A stretch of DNA of 64,000 nucleotides from Adiantum capillus-veneris (Eukaryota > Streptophyta > Polypodiopsida > Polypodiales > Pteridaceae), in NCBI GenBank assembly GCA_014529385.2, contig CM043944.1:174419240-174483239 (forward strand). The letters are read 5' to 3'. Positions 1-10,147 of the stretch are shown here, piece by piece. Position 1 is the first letter of the stretch. The number at the start of each line of letters is the position of its first letter. The notes beneath the pieces are model-generated. The model was not told the origin of the DNA, did no database searches, and saw only the letters and a list, made by a program, of their open reading frames with translations. A program made the translations under genes and the position numbers.

Positions 1-1
1 A

Positions 2-364
2 GGAATAAAATTTGGCTTATTTTATGTTGGTTCCCACCTAAATTTGTCAGCTTCCTCACCATTTGTAGTAGTTCTCTATTTGGGTGGATGGGATTTCTCA
101 ATTCCTTTTGTCGAAAATTTTGGACAAATTGTTTCAACTTCAAGTGTCATTGACAAGTCTCTTGACACGTTGAAACCGATTGTAGAGGTTGCCACTACAT
201 TATCCAAATCCTATTTTTACCTATTTTTCTCCATCTTGACAAGATGGACTCTACCTAGAGTCAGGATGGATCAATTACTAGATCTCGGATGGAAATTTCT
301 ACTGCCCATTGCTTCAGGAAATTCGTTGCTGACAGCTTCGTTTCGAATATTACTCATAAGTTGA
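2..364 (+). CDS. ndhA: NAD(P)H-quinone oxidoreductase subunit 1 (ndhA), 3' exon, partial
   Basis: The frame is open from base 2 to a TGA at 362-364 and encodes the C-terminal third of the NDH membrane subunit A (complex I ND1/NuoH homologue), which helps form the quinone-binding pocket in the thylakoid NDH complex. Seen: [29 protein letters not shown] and the typical ending [20 protein letters not shown] followed by [15 protein letters not shown]. The matching first exon and group II intron would be to the left, outside the window. No frameshift is seen in this part. In the plastid the gene heads the ndhA-ndhI-ndhG-ndhE-psaC-ndhD cluster, which is preserved here. Confidence 0.9.
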   Translation, partial: GIKFGLFYVGSHLNLSASSPFVVVLYLGGWDFSIPFVENFGQIVSTSSVIDKSLDTLKPIVEVATTLSKSYFYLFFSILTRWTLPRVRMDQLLDLGWKFLLPIASGNSLLTASFRILLIS

Positions 365-497
365 CGCATCTGCCTCATTTTCAGTTCAAGTTAAAACTAT
401 TGAATTTAATGTATGGAAACAAACGCATTACCTGTCCTCCCCTGTCACATGAAAATGTGTATCGAAAAGTAAATTTGAAATTGGATTTATCAATTTT

Positions 498-1001
498 ATG
501 TTTTTGGCAATAATTAAGTTTCAAAATTATGGTCAACAAGTTCTCGAAGCCGCAAACTACATTGGTCAAGGATTTGCATTTACCTTGGATCATTCGAATC
601 GTTTACCCATAACTGTTCAGTATCCATATGAAAAAAAATTACCATCCGAACGATTTCGTGGACGTATCCATTTCGAATTTGATAAATGTATTGCCTGCGA
701 AGTACGCGTTCGCGTATGCCCGATCAATCTCCCAGTTGTCGATTGGATATTCCTGAAAGATGTGAAAAAGAAAAAATTGAAAAACTATAGCATTGATTTT
801 GGAGTTTGCATATTCTGTGGGAACTGCGTTGAGTACTGCACAACAAATTGTCTGTCGATGACCGAAGAGTATGACCTTTCCAGTTGCAATCGTCATGAAC
901 TCAATTTTGATCAAACGGCTTTGGGGCGTTTACCTCCTCCCGCCTATGAAGATGTTTCAATTCAATTAGTTTTGAATTCAAGAAATTCTTTTGGGAGATA
1001 A
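498..1001 (+). CDS. ndhI: NDH subunit I, 2x[4Fe-4S] ferredoxin-like protein
   Basis: An open frame of 167 codons from ATG encodes the peripheral iron-sulfur subunit of plastid NDH (NuoI homologue), which passes electrons through two 4Fe-4S clusters. The first cluster motif reads [12 protein letters not shown]: the third cysteine is arginine, encoded by CGC at about 706-708. C-to-U editing of CGC would give UGC (Cys), so this is a likely RNA editing site and not a dead mutation. The second motif is [15 protein letters not shown]; the usual proline after the last cysteine of the four is threonine (ACA), which editing cannot explain. Length is normal for the family. Neighbours ndhA and ndhG are in the standard order. 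Confidence 0.93.
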   Translation: MFLAIIKFQNYGQQVLEAANYIGQGFAFTLDHSNRLPITVQYPYEKKLPSERFRGRIHFEFDKCIACEVRVRVCPINLPVVDWIFLKDVKKKKLKNYSIDFGVCIFCGNCVEYCTTNCLSMTEEYDLSSCNRHELNFDQTALGRLPPPAYEDVSIQLVLNSRNSFGR

Positions 1002-1190
1002 ATCTTGGGAACAAGAAAACTTGGCATCCAAGTCATAATTTGCCACACAAATTACCTGCTCAAATAATTTTTTGGATAAACTGTCTGCTCAAAAACTGTC
1101 GAATAAAGATTAAAAATTATTTAAAAAAAAGGAAAATTTAAGTATTCACTATGAAAAAATTCAGCTGAAACACTTAAGTAATTGTGTCTA

Positions 1191-1784
1191 ACGAATATCT
1201 CAGAATTAATTCACGATTTTGTTTTAGCACCGGTAGAATTGGGTATCCTGCTGGGAAGTTTAGGCGCAGTATCACTTGTCAATACAGTTAATTCCGCTTT
1301 TTCTCCAGGGTCGGTTTTCACTTGTATATCTTTATTATACTTTGTTTCGAATGCAAATTTCGTAGCTGCTGCACAGTTGCCAGTTTATGTAGGAGCCATA
1401 TATGTTTTAACCGTATTTGCCATCACGATTACTGATGAACTGGCAGGTTCTGAGACTACTGCCCGTGGCATAGGCTATATCATTACTGCAGGGACTTGCA
1501 CAATCCTTTTTTCAACATTATCTTTTGTGATTCACAATACTAAATGGTTTGGCTTAAGTCTCATTCCTCAATTGGGAATTTCTACATCAGGCACACTCGG
1601 AAGTAATGTCCAACAACTTGGATATAAATTATTGGGAGAATTCGTAATACCATTCGAACTTCTCTCGATACTTCTCCTAGCTGCTTTAGTGGGAGCAATT
1701 AATCTAGCACGCAATGAAGATGCATTTATTGTCAATCAGAAATCAGCTACTTCAGCACCCTACAAAAATTCTACATTTTTCTAA
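1191..1784 (+). CDS. ndhG: NDH subunit 6 (ndhG), ACG start
   Basis: Membrane subunit of the plastid NDH complex (ND6/NuoJ homologue). The frame encodes 197 residues with repeated hydrophobic segments, for example LGILLGSLGAVSLVNTV, AAAQLPVYVGAIYVLTVFAI and ELLSILLLAALVGAINLA. No ATG lies where the protein should begin; the codon before NISELIHDFVLAP is ACG at 1191-1193. In fern, lycophyte and hornwort plastids ACG starts are commonly edited to AUG, and that is the start chosen here. A TTG three codons earlier is a less likely start. The frame is uninterrupted. Confidence 0.9.
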   Translation, partial: TNISELIHDFVLAPVELGILLGSLGAVSLVNTVNSAFSPGSVFTCISLLYFVSNANFVAAAQLPVYVGAIYVLTVFAITITDELAGSETTARGIGYIITAGTCTILFSTLSFVIHNTKWFGLSLIPQLGISTSGTLGSNVQQLGYKLLGEFVIPFELLSILLLAALVGAINLARNEDAFIVNQKSATSAPYKNSTFF

Positions 1785-1885
1785 CCGACGAAGAATTATT
1801 TAAATAGAAATCTATATCGAAGCCCCGGGAAAAAAAAAAAGATAGATTGACTCATCAAAATGTTCGAGGAGAAATTTAATAGATC

Positions 1886-2185
1886 ACGTTTGAACAAGGA
1901 CTAATTCTGAGTGCTTATCTTTTATGTGTAGGTTTTTTCGATCTAATTACGAGTAGAAATATGGTTAGGGCACTGATGAGTCTAGAGCTAATCTTTAACG
2001 CGATTACTTTAAATTTCATTACACTTTCAAATCTTTTTGACAACCGAGAGACTGGGGAAATATTTACATTATTTGTAATAGCCGTTGCAGCTGCTGAAGC
2101 TGCTACCGGGTTAGCTATTGCCCTTTCTATACATCGAAACAGGAGATCTACTCGTATCGATCAATCGAATTTGTTAAAATGGTGA
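1886..2185 (+). CDS. ndhE: NDH subunit 4L (ndhE), ACG start
   Basis: Small membrane subunit of plastid NDH (ND4L/NuoK homologue), 99 residues. The first ATG in frame (1961) would cut off the conserved first helix, [17 protein letters not shown]. In-frame homology extends upstream to ACG at 1886-1888, giving the family's usual length, so I take ACG, probably edited to AUG, as start. The core [20 protein letters not shown] with the conserved glutamate of the proton channel is intact. It lies between ndhG and psaC, as in other plastomes. Confidence 0.9.
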   Translation, partial: TFEQGLILSAYLLCVGFFDLITSRNMVRALMSLELIFNAITLNFITLSNLFDNRETGEIFTLFVIAVAAAEAATGLAIALSIHRNRRSTRIDQSNLLKW

Positions 2186-2515
2186 TTGATTGATAGGTTA
2201 TACAGTTTTAAACACCTAGTTGTTGAATTTTCCCTCGGCGGCAATATTTTCACCTCAACAAATTATTTTGATACTTTCTTCCAATTATATATGCTAACTA
2301 ACACCTTTTTTAGTTTACGATAACTTCAATATATAGCTTATCCCCCGGGTAGAAAAAAAAAGAGAAATTTTTACAAAATAAAACTTAATTGGATAGATTT
2401 TGAAAGTGATGAGAAGAGCTTATCGGGAGTATTCGGCTATGGGGGGGGGGGGAAATAGATTTTCTTTTTTTAAAGTAACTACTAGGAATTCACCATATTG
2501 ATTTAAGAGGAGTAA

Positions 2516-2770
<255 letters not shown>

Positions 2771-2811
2771 TAGGTAGGACTGAAAAGTTAATCCCTAAAT
2801 CATTCATTTCA

Positions 2812-2853
2812 ACTCATACCCAAAACTTTCGACTTCCAAAGTTGGGTATGAGT
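2812..2853 (+). terminator. 3' hairpin of psaC
   Basis: ACTCATACCC pairs perfectly with GGGTATGAGT, and an inner AACTTT pairs with AAAGTT. It lies 40 bases after the psaC stop. Plastid 3' hairpins of this type act as mRNA 3'-end processing and stability elements and not as efficient terminators. Function is inferred from position and structure. Confidence 0.7.
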
Positions 2854-2905
2854 CATCTCATTTGGCTTACACAGTCTCTATTAAAAATTATTTCTTTTTT
2901 AATTC

Positions 2906-4399
2906 ATGATTAGTAATGTACCTCAGTTAACGGTAATCGTTTCCCTCCCAATTTTCGTTGGTCTGATGATTCCAATCCTGCCTCGTAATGGAAACAGAGT
3001 CACTCAATGGTATACTCTGGGTATTTTCATATTGGAATTTTTACCAATTACTTACATATTTTATTGTCATTTTCGAATCGATTATCAGTCAATCCAGTTG
3101 TTGGAAACCTTTAACTGGATAAACAATATCCATCTTCACTGGTCATTAGGAATCGACGGGCTTTCCCTCGGTCTTGTCATATTGACGGGTTTTGCAACTA
3201 CTCTGGCAACCTTATCGGCTTGGCCTATCACTCGTAATACACGGCTATTTTACTTTTTAATGCTGATTATGTATGGCGGCCAAATTGGATTATTTGTTTC
3301 CCGAGACATTTTGCTTTTTTTCTTTATGTGGGAAATAGAACTCATTCCAGTCTATTTACTACTATGTTTATGGGGCGGAAAAAGACGTTTATACTCAGCC
3401 ACGAAATTTGTCCTATACACAGCTGGTGGCTCAATATTTTTATTGGTGGCGGCTTTGACTATGAGTTTTTATGGTAGCGAGGTTCCTTCTTTTAATATTC
3501 AGGATTTGATACATAAATCATATCCCCTTTCGTTAGAAGTACTAATCTACGTAGGTTTCTTGGTGGCTTATGCCGTGAAATTGCCTATCTTTCCCTTCCA
3601 TACCTGGTTACCAGATACTCATGGGGAGGCACACTACAGCACAAGTATGTTATTAGCCGGAGTGCTGTTAAAAATGGGTGGATACGGACTTATTCGAATT
3701 AATTTGGAATTATTAACTCATGCACATTTTTTACTTGGATCGTGGATGATGTTATTTGGAGCGATTCAAATTATATACGCCTCCTTAATTTCAATGAGTC
3801 AGCGCAATTTTAAAAGAAGAATAGCTTATTCTTCCATTTCTCATATGGGTTTTGTAACCATCGGAATCGGTTCTTTTACAGAGACAGGTATTAATGGAGC
3901 TATATTACAAATGATTTCCCACGGTTTGATTGGAGCTGCCTTATTTTTCCTCGCAGGTACCTGTTACGACAGAACTCGAACTTATCTACTAGATCAATTG
4001 GGATGGGGTTCTATTTCAATGCCTAAATTATTTACCATGTTTAGCACCCTCTCGTTGGCTTCTCTTGCATTACCGGGAATGAGTGGTTTCGTGTCGGAAT
4101 TGCTAGTTTTTTTGGGAGTTGTTACTTCTAATCAATATTCTTTTGCCTTTAAGGCGGGAATTACGGTGCTAGAGGGAGTTGGTACGGTATTAACTCCCAT
4201 CTACTTACTATCAATGTTACGCCAACTATTTTATGGTTACAGGTTTTTTGACAAATCAAATCCTTACTCAATTGATCCTGGTCCAAGAGAATTATTTATT
4301 CTAATTTTTTTTCTCCTACCAATACTAGGTATCGGTTTATACCCAAATTTGATTTTATCTATTGGTAGTACTGAAATCCCTTCCCTCCCACTTACATGA
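2906..4399 (+). CDS. ndhD: NDH subunit 4 (ndhD)
   Basis: A full-length frame of 497 codons from an ATG encodes the antiporter-like proton-pumping subunit 4 of the thylakoid NDH complex (ND4/NuoM homologue). About fourteen hydrophobic segments are visible. Conserved motifs include [19 protein letters not shown], the [13 protein letters not shown] helix with its key glutamate, the lysine-containing [20 protein letters not shown], and [11 protein letters not shown]. There is no frameshift or stop across almost 1.5 kb. This contrasts sharply with ndhF in the same segment. It follows psaC by 135 bases as usual. Confidence 0.95.
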   Translation: MISNVPQLTVIVSLPIFVGLMIPILPRNGNRVTQWYTLGIFILEFLPITYIFYCHFRIDYQSIQLLETFNWINNIHLHWSLGIDGLSLGLVILTGFATTLATLSAWPITRNTRLFYFLMLIMYGGQIGLFVSRDILLFFFMWEIELIPVYLLLCLWGGKRRLYSATKFVLYTAGGSIFLLVAALTMSFYGSEVPSFNIQDLIHKSYPLSLEVLIYVGFLVAYAVKLPIFPFHTWLPDTHGEAHYSTSMLLAGVLLKMGGYGLIRINLELLTHAHFLLGSWMMLFGAIQIIYASLISMSQRNFKRRIAYSSISHMGFVTIGIGSFTETGINGAILQMISHGLIGAALFFLAGTCYDRTRTYLLDQLGWGSISMPKLFTMFSTLSLASLALPGMSGFVSELLVFLGVVTSNQYSFAFKAGITVLEGVGTVLTPIYLLSMLRQLFYGYRFFDKSNPYSIDPGPRELFILIFFLLPILGIGLYPNLILSIGSTEIPSLPLT

Positions 4400-4446
4400 C
4401 TCAACGTTCTGAGCTAAAAAATGAGTACCTAGAGAATTTAGTACAA

Positions 4447-4464
4447 ACAAATAAGCTTATTTGT
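4447..4464. terminator. Palindrome downstream of ndhD
   Basis: ACAAATAAGCTTATTTGT is a perfect 18-base palindrome about 50 bases after the ndhD stop, flanked by GTAC on the left and AC on the right. It could fold as a short hairpin in the ndhD 3' untranslated region. No function beyond RNA 3'-end formation can be argued. Confidence 0.45.
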
Positions 4465-4585
4465 ACACCACCTCTATGGCATAGAAGCATGGGATAAAGA
4501 AAAGAGTTTCTTGGAAGGCTAATATAATAGATTCATACTGTACACGAAATAGCTGCAATTTTGTAATTGTTTTTATCTACAGGAA

Positions 4586-4729
4586 ATGGAGAGGCAGAAA
4601 CAGACATTTGGAAAATACATCTATTTACTAGCAAGTCTGTTCCTGTTTCTCCTTTTAGGTTTTTGGAGTTATTTTGCTACCCTGCTGCTCCCCCAATTTC
4701 TCAATGTAGTTAAAAATTTTGTCAATTAA
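4586..4729 (+). CDS. Unassigned 47-codon ORF with one membrane segment
   Basis: An ATG-to-TAA frame between ndhD and ccsA, on the ndhD strand. It begins MERQKQTFGKY, continues with a hydrophobic stretch from about residue 11 to 36 (LLASLFLFLLLGFWSYFATLL) and ends LNVVKNFVN. The basic N-terminus and single helix resemble small plastid membrane subunits in general form, but I recognise no known plastid gene in it. AGGA sits only one base before the ATG, too close for an ideal ribosome binding site. It may be a chance frame in AT-rich intergenic DNA. Conservation in other fern plastomes would decide. Confidence 0.3.
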   Translation: MERQKQTFGKYIYLLASLFLFLLLGFWSYFATLLLPQFLNVVKNFVN

Positions 4730-4814
4730 AATTTTTTTTTCAAACCACTTTTTTTTTTAATCTCCCCCTTCCTTTTTATTTTCCTTCAATTTGCCAAAAT
4801 TAACCGTCTGGTCT

Positions 4815-5765
4815 TTACACTAACCATCCGTAATTATGCAATCCAACTCCTAATAAATTGACTCCCAAGAAACAAATCCAAACTAAGAAAAATCCCATAG
4901 ATGCTGCCGTGGCCGGTCCCTCCCCCATCTTTCTCTTATCCACCTTCGTATGAAGGTAAGTAGCATATACTAACCGAGTTACCAACGCCCAAGTCTCTTT
5001 CAGGTCCCAACTCCAGTAAGATCCCCGAGCTTCATTAGCCCACACTGCGCCAGAAAGTATACCAATAGTCAACAGAGAAAACCCCAAACTTATTGTTTGG
5101 CAAGCCCACTTATCCAAGTAATTAATCAATTGGCACTTCCGTGAGTTGGAGATGAGGAAGTAGGAATAGCTTTCTGCACCGGTTTGTTTCCACAGATTCT
5201 TACGCGGGTTCATAAAAAAAAAGAAAGATTGTTTTTCAAACTTGTGTTCCAAAGTTACACTACCTACCTTGCCGTAGAATAAACTTAATAAAGTTATTGC
5301 TAGCGAAGACCCACACAATGAGGTTATATAACTAATCAACATCGCACTTACATGCGTCATTAACCACTGAGACTGCGAAGCGGGTACTAACAACGTGGGG
5401 GAACGCATTTGCTGGGGAAGACTTGAAGTTGCGAAGGCGTGAATCAACATAGCACCAGGTGCGAGTACTGCATGCAATAAACCAATTTGGTCTCTAACTT
5501 CTAAAATTGAATATAATAAGGAGAAGCCCCACGATAGAAACATTAGCGACTCGTACAGATTACCTAGCGATAAGTGCCTGGTTTGGAGGTAGCGAGTAAT
5601 CAGAAATCCTGTAGTACAGAAAAAAGCAATTGTCATGCTATTTTTGCTGAAATGATCAATTTTATCAACTTTGTAAAATAAATTGATGAGGTTCAACAAA
5701 GTTACGAAAAAAAACATCACAAACGAAATATTAACAAATATGTACTCTATGCCTGTATATGTCGT
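4815..5765 (-). CDS. ccsA: Cytochrome c biogenesis protein CcsA, ACG start
   Basis: Thylakoid membrane protein of system II cytochrome c maturation, which delivers haem for cytochromes f and c6. The tryptophan-rich haem-handling signature reads WANEARGSYWSWDLKETWAL; the usual proline after WD is leucine. The sequence VTRLVYATYLH has CGG (Arg) where tryptophan is expected, a candidate C-to-U editing site. Conserved histidines appear in LLHAVLAPGAMLIHAFA, HVSAMLISY and VGLHNYG. In-frame homology continues upstream of the first ATG (5717) through GIEYIFVNISFVM to an ACG at 5765-5763, which I take as the edited start, giving 316 residues. The frame is intact. Confidence 0.88.
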   Translation of the reverse strand, partial: TTYTGIEYIFVNISFVMFFFVTLLNLINLFYKVDKIDHFSKNSMTIAFFCTTGFLITRYLQTRHLSLGNLYESLMFLSWGFSLLYSILEVRDQIGLLHAVLAPGAMLIHAFATSSLPQQMRSPTLLVPASQSQWLMTHVSAMLISYITSLCGSSLAITLLSLFYGKVGSVTLEHKFEKQSFFFFMNPRKNLWKQTGAESYSYFLISNSRKCQLINYLDKWACQTISLGFSLLTIGILSGAVWANEARGSYWSWDLKETWALVTRLVYATYLHTKVDKRKMGEGPATAASMGFFLVWICFLGVNLLGVGLHNYGWLV

Positions 5766-5912
5766 AATTGAGGGAGACCAGTAACTTATTCTTTTAATTT
5801 ATTACGAATTAATCACTTTAGAGTGGATTATCACCAATAAAGTCGGTGACTTTATTTTCTAAGTAATCAAGGTAGTTTACAATTTGTCTTTTTTTTATTT
5901 CACTATTTCACG

Positions 5913-5992
5913 TGCCGCTACTCGGATTCGAACCGAGATGCTTTGGCACTGCTTCCTAAGAGCATCGTGTCTACCTATTTCACCATAGCGGC
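5913..5992 (-). tRNA. trnL-UAG: tRNA-Leu(UAG)
   Basis: The reverse strand folds as a full class II tRNA. Acceptor GCCGCTA pairs with TAGCGGC plus discriminator A. The anticodon loop CTTAGGA reads UAG, and GGTTCGAATCC forms the T loop region. Position between ccsA and rpl32 is standard. Confidence 0.96.
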
Positions 5993-6216
5993 TTATCAAA
6001 ATATAAACAAATACATACTTAGTTGTATATTGGTTCGGATCGATAAGTCAACTATTACATAGTTTGATAAGATGTAACAGAAGTTTTGAAATGCATATAG
6101 GTTAAGAAATAAGAAGATTAATCACTTATTTAGTTAGTTCATTTATTAAAAATAAAAAACATCTTAATCTAAACCAGATGGGTAGATATAATCGTGTATA
6201 TAGATCGATAGATATA

Positions 6217-6290
6217 CGGAATATGGCACAGTTTGGTAGCGCGCCATCTTGGGGTGATGGAGGTCACAGGTTCAAATCCTGCTATTCCGA
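6217..6290 (+). tRNA. trnP-GGG: tRNA-Pro(GGG)
   Basis: Acceptor CGGAATA pairs with TATTCCG plus discriminator A. The anticodon stem CCATC/GATGG encloses TTGGGGT with anticodon GGG, and GGTTCAAATCC is the T loop region. This tRNA is retained in bryophyte, fern and some gymnosperm plastomes and lost in angiosperms, so it is useful evidence for the lineage. Confidence 0.93.
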
Positions 6291-6914
6291 ACGTAGACGA
6301 GCCCTTTCTATCTATAGAAATGTTGTAACATCGTGCATGTTATAACACTGCACAGAGACCCACACTACGGCTTAGTTTAAAGCGAGTGTTATGTGGCTTA
6401 TGTGTTTGTACATAAATATGTTAAATTAAACTAACGAGGGAAAATCTTAAAAAAGGAAGGAGTTATAACCCCCCCCCCCCCCCTTCCTTTTTTTTTCCTT
6501 GATTTATTTCTTTCTATTTTCTAAATTTGTGGTATGGAAGTCTAAGAAATTCCCTGTATCTTGCGCTCTCACAATATGCTTTAAGATCAGTCAAATTCTT
6601 ACATTGACGTGAAATAACATTTAAATACTTATTTGGGATATATCTTTGTTCTAATAGGGAGGTCATTTCATCCTTAAACTCAATATTTCCAAAAATAGAT
6701 TAACATACACCAATTGCTTGAAGTTGATTGATAAAGGCGATTACGTCACTGATTATCCATACTATAACTGTTATACAAAATATTTTCAAATTTCACCCAA
6801 TTTTTCTATATTTCCGAGGGGAGTAAAAATTCAGATTATTAAATGTCAAATTTTGTCAGTTCCTGTCAAGGAATTATGCTAATTTTGTGGTTTTTTAACT
6901 GTTTGTTCACTCTT
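6291..6914. other. Plastid spacer trnP-GGG to rpl32, no gene seen
   Basis: AT-rich spacer of about 620 bases with no open frame of note. Its only structured element is the C-run hairpin at 6449-6493, described separately. Confidence 0.6.
6449..6493. terminator. Hairpin with a C15 run beside its right arm
   Basis: AAAAAAGGAAGG (6449-6460) is the reverse complement of CCTTCCTTTTTT (6482-6493). The loop is AGTTATAA followed by most of a run of 15 C (6469-6483). It lies downstream of neither strand's nearest stop in a simple way, so a termination role is uncertain. Confidence 0.45.
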
Positions 6915-7133
6915 CTACATATCTGTCAAACAACTACCCGGAATATAGAATAGTACTAATTTTTCTGGAAAGGTTTTTTTTTCAGTTCCATAATAAAAAC
7001 TTTTTGAACGTCCGCTTAAAACAGATTGAGCCAAAGAAAAAGATTTCAACGACTTTTCCACTGATTTAATTTTCCAGCTATGATTACGAATTTTCTTCAT
7101 TGATGCAGAAGTACGTTTCTTCGGAACGGCCAT
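6915..7133 (-). CDS. rpl32: Plastid ribosomal protein L32
   Basis: An ATG-started frame of 72 codons encodes a 50S subunit protein. The N-terminus MAVPKKRTSASMKKIRNHSW matches the conserved basic L32 start, followed by a KSLKSFSLAQSVLSGRSKSF segment. The frame is intact. It sits between trnP-GGG and rpl21 as in fern and liverwort plastomes. In many angiosperms this gene has moved to the nucleus; here it is part of a whole plastid block, so it is not a functional gene transfer. Confidence 0.92.
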   Translation of the reverse strand: MAVPKKRTSASMKKIRNHSWKIKSVEKSLKSFSLAQSVLSGRSKSFYYGTEKKTFPEKLVLFYIPGSCLTDM

Positions 7134-7408
7134 ATTCTATTGAGTATTCTTGTAGCTTTTTCTCTTTGCAATTACCAGTTATGTTGATATGTATCAGTAG
7201 AATGAATATAATGGATAGAAAAGTGGACAAATAACAAAGAGGGACAGATATCAAATTAAAAAAAAAACTTTGCATCGATGCATCAATCTTTCGAGTATCT
7301 TAGTAATTTGACTTACCTATGCAATTATTTGTTAGTTGCATTACTACAATTAAAATGGATGGAATCAATTGCAAATCTAATTATACTTCCTCTGCATCCT
7401 CGACTCCC

Positions 7409-7708
7409 TCACGTTTTTCTTTTGGAAAAAATCTTTTTTATTACCAATTTATCTTCGAAATAGTTATGTAAGATCCGTCCCTTGACGACTGCATTGGCTA
7501 GCCACGGAGAACCAATATCTATTTTAGATCCGTCACGAATAAGCAAGACTCGACCCATGGATACTTTTGTGCCAGATCCCCGTGTATTTAAATTTGAGGG
7601 AAAATGACGAACATCGTGGAATCTTCCCGGTTGTACTCGTAGTTGTTTTCCTCCAATATCAATAATTGCGTATCCACCAATTCTGACTCTCCCTTTCCAT
7701 TTTTCCAT
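7409..7708 (-). CDS. rpl21: Plastid ribosomal protein L21
   Basis: A 99-codon frame from ATG encodes L21 of the plastid 50S subunit. GGYAIIDIGGKQLRVQPGRF is the family signature, followed by RVLLIRDGSKIDIGSPWL and AVVKGRILHNYFEDKLVIKK with a basic end SKRKT. The frame stays open to 7804, but the extra N-terminal residues do not resemble L21, so I chose the ATG at 7708. Plastid rpl21 is known from bryophytes, lycophytes and ferns and was lost in the seed-plant line, which makes it strong evidence on the source organism. Confidence 0.9.
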   Translation of the reverse strand: MEKWKGRVRIGGYAIIDIGGKQLRVQPGRFHDVRHFPSNLNTRGSGTKVSMGRVLLIRDGSKIDIGSPWLANAVVKGRILHNYFEDKLVIKKIFSKRKT

Positions 7709-7989
7709 ATTTCCTCCCCCCGAGAAAGAAAAAAATTCGTTCACAAAGCGAGTTGATTCGTTTCCAAATTTTACAACTCGAATAAGTATCTCGGTCAAGT
7801 GCAAATACTGTCAAGTTTTTTGATTGTTGCTTCTTTCATGAAATCAAAATTATTGCGTCTCTTTTTCTTTTTTACTCAAAAATCAATTATTTTGTCTGCA
7901 TACATTCCATGTAGTAATGCTCTTACACTCCCCCCCCCCGTCGGGAAGTAGCAACAAATTAAATTTGGAGTGACTACGTCTGTGAAACT

Positions 7990-10147
7990 TTCAAACGATT
8001 ACGCTTGGATTATTCCTTAGTGTCCATTAATAGCTTCTTGTTGCACTGGATCGTTATCATCATTCTTTTTTCAAGAGTTGCAAGGGGTTTCCATCGCCTG
8101 TGCGCATTGCTCAACGTTTTTTCATTAGCTATTTCTTGTTTGTGTCACTTGCCATATTTCAGGAACAATTTGTGAAAAACCGATTCAGCATATTTATGGA
8201 TTTGGATACGAGAAGTACTTTTTGCGTAGAAATAGGCTTTTTAGTCGATTCACTTACTTTAGTAATGTCACTACTGGTTACCATTGTAGGCGTGTTAGTT
8301 ATGATTTATAGCGATAGTTATATGTGTTATGACCGGGGATATACCAGGTTTTATGCTTATTTGAGTTTGTTTACCGCGTCAATGTTAGGGTCAGTTCTCA
8401 GCCCCAACTTAATACAAACTTTACGTGTTTTGGGGAGTTAGTTGGAATGTGTTCCTATCTATTAGTAGGTTTTTGGTTTGCTAGGTCAAGTGCCGCAAAT
8501 GCTTGTAAAAAGCTTTTGTTACCAACCGCCATAGGAGATTTTGGATTACTTTTAGGTATTCTAGGTATTTACTGGACAACTGGTAGTTTCGAGATTTCCG
8601 AATTGTGTGATTGATTTGCCAAATTAAAGGAAATTGGATTTTCCAATCCAATCTTGACAAATATCATTGCTTTTTTACTCCTTGTAGGTCCAGTTGCTAA
8701 ATCTGCTCAATTTTCGCTTCACGTATGGCTGCCAGATGCAATGGAGGGACCACGCCCATATCGGCCCTTATTCACGCAGCTACTATGGTAGCTGCGGGAT
8801 TTTTTCATTGCCAAATTTATGGTCTAATTTCTACGCTTCCCTTAGTGATGCAAGCCAGCTCTTGGCTTGGTGGAGCAACAGCTTTGCTGGGTGCCACATT
8901 AGCTCTTGCACAAAGAGCTAAAAAAGGGTCTTGCTTATTCCACCATGTCTCAGTTGGGATATATGGTTTCAGCCCTAGGCATCGGCGCTTACAATCTGCT
9001 CTCTTCCATCTCGTGACGCATGCCTATTCAAAAGCTTATTATTTCTCGGAGCCGGTTCAGTAATTCATCAATGAAAAAGGTTTGATATTCACCTAACAGG
9101 AGTCAAAACATGTTTTTCATGGGTGGCTTACGTAAGTGCATGCCAATTTTGGAACTTTTCTTGGGTACCTTTCTATCTGGAATACCGCCCTTAGCCTGTT
9201 TTTGGTCCAAAGATGAGATTATTCACGAAAGTTGGTTAAGTTCTTTCCACTTGGAATTCTAGCTTCTGGCACAGCATGTCTTACGGCATTTTATATGTTT
9301 ACGTATTATCTTTAATTTCGAGGGGGATTTTTGCACTATTAAAACGGATTATGTTGACTTTAACCATTTTGCGCCATTGTCCATAAGTATGTGGGGTGAA
9401 ACTGAAGGAAATCTTTCACTAAATCAAATTAATCAAAATGTTGCATCGGTACGATTGGGAATAACAAAAAACAAAGGGTTTTCGTCATCATATCTAGCAA
9501 ACCCAAATGGAATTACAAACGTCCATTACGATCAGAGCTTGCCGAAGCCTAAAGAATCGTCTTCTGCCATGACATTTTCTCTAGTGATGCTTGCAATACC
9601 CACTACATTAGTAGGACTACTGGGAATTAATCTCATAGGAGAAACTGCCAATTTTGAATTATCCCCGGAGTGGTTAATTAATCCACTTCACTTTTTCGAA
9701 CTTAGTAAATCTTTCAATATTTATATAAAAATATTGCTAAACTCGCGTAGCTCACTTATTTTATCTTTTTTTGGAATATTTTTTTCCTTCATTATTTACA
9801 AAAAAAGTTATAAATATTTTTATATTACTAAAAAATTAGTTGGATTTACCAAATTAGTTAGTAAATTTGGGTTGCTTGTTCAATCTTGGTCACTAAATCG
9901 GGGTTATATTCATTACTATTATGATATATGCTTTGTGCGTAATCTAAGATCTTTAAGTAAGTCACTTTCAGATTTTGATCGTTACGGAATCGACGGTTTT
10001 GTCAACGTAATCGGAGCCTTAAATTTTTTTGGAGGAGAGTTTATACGCTACGGAGAAAATGGTAGGATATCTTATTACTTATTCATAATTATTTTTGGAG
10101 CTATTTTATCATCAGTACTAATCTTCATCTTTTTTCCTTTTCCATAA
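7990..10147 (+). pseudogene. ndhF: NDH subunit 5 (ndhF), frameshifted
   Basis: Homology to the NDH antiporter-like subunit 5 begins near 7990 (an NDYAWIIP-like segment) and ends with a stop at 10,145-10,147. The first 1.4 kb needs many frame changes: near 8,145, extra bases near 8,417 and 8,437, a loss and a gain near 8,508 and 8,527, an extra base near 8,928, and more to 9,370. A TAG lies in the N-terminal segment and a TGA at 8612-8614; the TGA would be arginine if U-to-C edited. Fragments are clear: [42 protein letters not shown]. From about 9,377 the last 256 codons are open and normal. Decay or poor base calling in one patch are both possible. Confidence 0.85.
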
